A stretch of 64,000 bases of DNA from Solidesulfovibrio magneticus RS-1. GTDB taxonomy: Bacteria > Desulfobacterota > Desulfovibrionia > Desulfovibrionales > Desulfovibrionaceae. The stretch is taken from the NCBI RefSeq assembly GCF_000010665.1, contig NC_012796.1, forward strand, positions 4,798,001 to 4,862,000, in the 5' to 3' direction. Below the pieces are notes generated by a model. The model was not told the DNA's origin. It saw only the letters and a list, made by a program, of their open reading frames with translations, and ran no database searches. Below are positions 62,172 to 64,000 of this stretch, piece by piece (within the stretch, counting starts at the first letter, position 1; every line of letters starts with the position of its first letter). The position numbers were made by a program, and so were the translations under genes.

Positions 62172-62200
62172 TTGACCACGCGCCCCCGGGCCGCTACACT
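62172..62200 (+). promoter_or_regulatory. Sigma70-type promoter of the Fur-family gene
   Basis: TTGACC (62172-62177), a 17-bp spacer, and TACACT (62195-62200) precede the fur-like ATG by 33 bp. No Fur-box-like GATAAT repeats are seen around it. Confidence 0.65.
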
Positions 62201-62233
62201 CGGCCAAATTGACAGGATGAGGAACACCATCGC

Positions 62234-62674
62234 ATGTCCAACGACCCGTATGCCCTGTTCGCCGATTTCGTGGCCCGCAAAAAACTCAAGATGACGCCCC
62301 AGCGGCGGCAGATTCTCGACGTGTTCCTGGCCGAGGAAGGGCACCTCACCTCCGAGGAACTCTACCAGAAGGTCAAGGCCGACCATCCCGGCATCGGCCA
62401 GGCCACGGTCTACCGCACGCTCAAGCTCCTGGCCGACTCCGGTCTGGCCAAGGGCGTGGAGTTCGGCGACGGGGCCATGCGCTACGAGATTCTCTACGGC
62501 CAGACCCACCACGACCATCTCATCTGCGAAGCCTGCGGCGTCAACGTCGAGGTGGTGGACCCGGCCATCGAACAGCTGCAGGAAGAGGTGGCCCGCCGCC
62601 ATGGCTTCACCCTGACCGCCCACAAGCTGTATCTTTACGGGCTGTGCCCGGAGTGCCGCAAAAAGCGCGCCTAG
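62234..62674 (+). CDS. fur: Fur-family metal-responsive repressor
   Basis: A 146-residue protein. The winged-helix domain has MTPQRRQILDVFLAEEGHLT and GIGQATVYRTLKLLADSGL. The dimerisation domain has HHDHLICEACG and GLCPECRKK, giving two CxxC pairs for structural zinc and the H-rich regulatory site. It represses genes according to Fe2+ (Fur), peroxide (PerR) or Zn2+ (Zur); the subfamily cannot be fixed from this sequence alone. Ribosome site AGGATGAGG; monocistronic, with its own promoter and terminator. Confidence 0.92.
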   Translation: MSNDPYALFADFVARKKLKMTPQRRQILDVFLAEEGHLTSEELYQKVKADHPGIGQATVYRTLKLLADSGLAKGVEFGDGAMRYEILYGQTHHDHLICEACGVNVEVVDPAIEQLQEEVARRHGFTLTAHKLYLYGLCPECRKKRA

Positions 62675-62702
62675 CCCGGCTCTTTGGCTCAGAAAACCAG
62701 CG

Positions 62703-62734
62703 CGGCGGCCCCTGTCCGGGGCCGCCGTTTTTTT
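62703..62734 (+). terminator. Rho-independent terminator after the Fur-family gene
   Basis: CGGCGGCCCC pairs with GGGGCCGCCG (10 bp, 5-base loop, 62703-62727) and is followed by a run of seven T. Confidence 0.92.
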
Positions 62735-62755
62735 GCGTCGCCAAGACGCGGCCGC

Positions 62756-64000
62756 TTAGCCCTCTTCCGGCGCGTCGTCGTTCTCGTCATCGTCGCCCTC
62801 GGCCAGGGCCGGGCCGTCGCCAAGCTCGGCCAGTCCGGCCGCCGCCAGTCCCTCGGCCCAGCCCCCGGGACGGCCGGCGCATTCGGCGAACACCCGGCTG
62901 GGGCAGCAGGCGCAGCGTTCGGGGTCCAGCCGGGCCACGATGCCGGCAATGGCCGATTCCTTGTCGCGAAAGACGTTCTCCGCCCCGATGCGGGCCAGAC
63001 AGCCGCCGCGCGTCAAGAGCTCCATGACCTCGCCCTTGAGCGAACAAAAAAAGATCTCCCGGCCCGAGAGCTTCATGGCCCCGGCTTCGTGAAACAGCAT
63101 GTGGCAGCCGCCGGCGTCGATGAAGTTGATGCCCGAGCCGATGATGAGGATGTGGCACTGTTCCGGGCTTTTCTCCACGATACGATGGAGCTCTTCGGCG
63201 ATGTGGTTGACGGCCCCGAAAAAGATGGAGCCGTCCAGGCGCAGGATCTTGAGCTGGGGGCATTCAGCCAGCTTCTTGCGGCGCACGTTGACCAGGGCGT
63301 GCCGGGAGGAGGCAGGGTCCGGGGCCAGGGTGATGAAGTGGGGGTGGCTGGTGCGACGCAGATAGAGCAGAAGCGACAGCATGACCCCGGCGTAGATGGC
63401 GAATTCCAACCCGACGAACAGCGTGGACAAGAACGTGGCCGCCAGCACCCCGGCCTCGGACCGGTCGGTGCGCAGGATGTGGCGGATGGCCTTGGCGTTG
63501 ACCAGCCCGGCCGCCACCAGCACGATGACCCCGGCCATGGCCGCGATGGGCAGGTAAGCCGTGGCCGGCGCGACCAAAAGCACGACCAGGGCCAGCAGCA
63601 CGGCCGAGAACACGGCGGCCAGCGGCGTCTTGGCCCCGGCGTCGAAATTGACGCCGGTGCGGGTGAACGACCCCGACGAGGCGTAGCCCGAAAAAAATCC
63701 GCCGGCGATATTGGCCAGTCCCTGGCCGATGAACTCCTGGCTGTTGTCGATATGCTGCTCCGAGCGCACGGCCACGGCCCGGGCAATGGACACGGCCTCG
63801 GCCAGCCCGAGCATGGCCACGGCCAAAGCGCCCGGGAACAGCACCCGGAAGGTGTCGAGGTCGATTTCCGGCAGCGACAGCGGCGGCAGGCTGGCCGGCA
63901 GCGCGCCCACCAGCTTGGCCCCGTGGCCGGCTCCGTTAAGGACATGGCACAACAGGCTGCCGGCAATAAGCGACAGCAACAGGGCGGGGCAGCGCGGCCA
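62756..64000 (-). CDS. SulP-family anion transporter with STAS domain (5' end outside window)
   Basis: The frame enters from the right edge and ends at 62756; about 414 residues are visible. They include the last 6-7 membrane helices of a SulP/SLC26 permease (AMLGLAEAVSIARAVAVRS, SGYASSGSFTRTGVNF, AAMAGVIVLVAAGLVNAKAI) and a cytoplasmic STAS domain (LKILRLDGSIFFGAVNHIAE, LIIGSGINFIDAGGCHML). A further Cys-containing segment (RCACCPSRVFAECAG) and an acidic tail follow. Sulfate or bicarbonate uptake is usual for the family; sulfate would suit a sulfate reducer. The Cys-rich extension is not standard. Confidence 0.9.
   Translation of the reverse strand, partial: WPRCPALLLSLIAGSLLCHVLNGAGHGAKLVGALPASLPPLSLPEIDLDTFRVLFPGALAVAMLGLAEAVSIARAVAVRSEQHIDNSQEFIGQGLANIAGGFFSGYASSGSFTRTGVNFDAGAKTPLAAVFSAVLLALVVLLVAPATAYLPIAAMAGVIVLVAAGLVNAKAIRHILRTDRSEAGVLAATFLSTLFVGLEFAIYAGVMLSLLLYLRRTSHPHFITLAPDPASSRHALVNVRRKKLAECPQLKILRLDGSIFFGAVNHIAEELHRIVEKSPEQCHILIIGSGINFIDAGGCHMLFHEAGAMKLSGREIFFCSLKGEVMELLTRGGCLARIGAENVFRDKESAIAGIVARLDPERCACCPSRVFAECAGRPGGWAEGLAAAGLAELGDGPALAEGDDDENDDAPEEG

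Overview
The window is GC-rich DNA from a sulfate-reducing deltaproteobacterium, most like the Solidesulfovibrio/Desulfovibrio magneticus group. The main reason is a complete Tmc transmembrane electron-transfer operon (tetraheme cytochrome c3, HdrD-like protein, membrane cytochrome b, Trp-rich propeller protein), backed by high signal-transduction density and by families of GC-rich intergenic palindromes. The placement is inferred from gene content; no rRNA or tRNA gene was seen.

Layout. 1-6.4 kb: a truncated cache-type sensor, a response regulator, a secreted hypothetical protein and the tmcDCBA operon (minus strand). 6.5-12.1 kb: a lytic transglycosylase, then an AT-richer accessory islet (hicAB, a decayed slt fragment, an AIPR-type defence gene), then cheW. 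12.1-18.5 kb: a soluble MgtE-sensor/CBS protein paired with an NRAMP-like transporter, an MFS transporter, an IS110 element with a candidate bridge RNA in its left end, and three long perfect hairpins in tandem. 18.5-24.6 kb: a penicillin V acylase-like hydrolase, a tight run of lipoprotein, hotdog thioesterase, small unknown, ubiquitin-like sulfur carrier and E1-like enzyme, then a GAF protein and a FapA-type protein.

24.9-31.1 kb: an acyl-CoA dehydrogenase, a FixC/ETF-QO-like flavoprotein with ferredoxin domain, and EtfB/EtfA, interrupted by two large repeat elements and closed by a strong terminator. 31.2-31.7 kb: a RelBE-type toxin-antitoxin pair. 31.9-40.6 kb (minus): a surface-polysaccharide type operon with two asparagine-synthetase paralogues, GT4 and GT2 glycosyltransferases, a methyltransferase and a polytopic membrane protein. 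A repeat element has been captured into the coding ends of two of these genes.

40.6-47.8 kb (minus): a six-gene cluster of serine palmitoyltransferase-like enzyme, MacB-like permease, ATPase, TolC-like channel, HlyD-like adaptor and GNAT-fold protein. This is the best candidate for an undescribed system: synthesis and envelope export of a sphingoid or other acyl-amino lipid. 48-54.4 kb: a GT-C glycosyltransferase with two small membrane-anchored partners, a diguanylate cyclase, a GT2 enzyme and a polysaccharide deacetylase-like protein. 54.5-62.1 kb: an HDOD protein, a small membrane protein, and a four-gene signalling module (receiver-PP2C phosphatase, RsbW-like kinase fused to STAS, HPt-P2-STAS protein, CheA) that joins partner switching to a CheA phosphorelay. 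62.2-64 kb: a Fur-family regulator with a clear promoter and a SulP transporter cut by the right edge.
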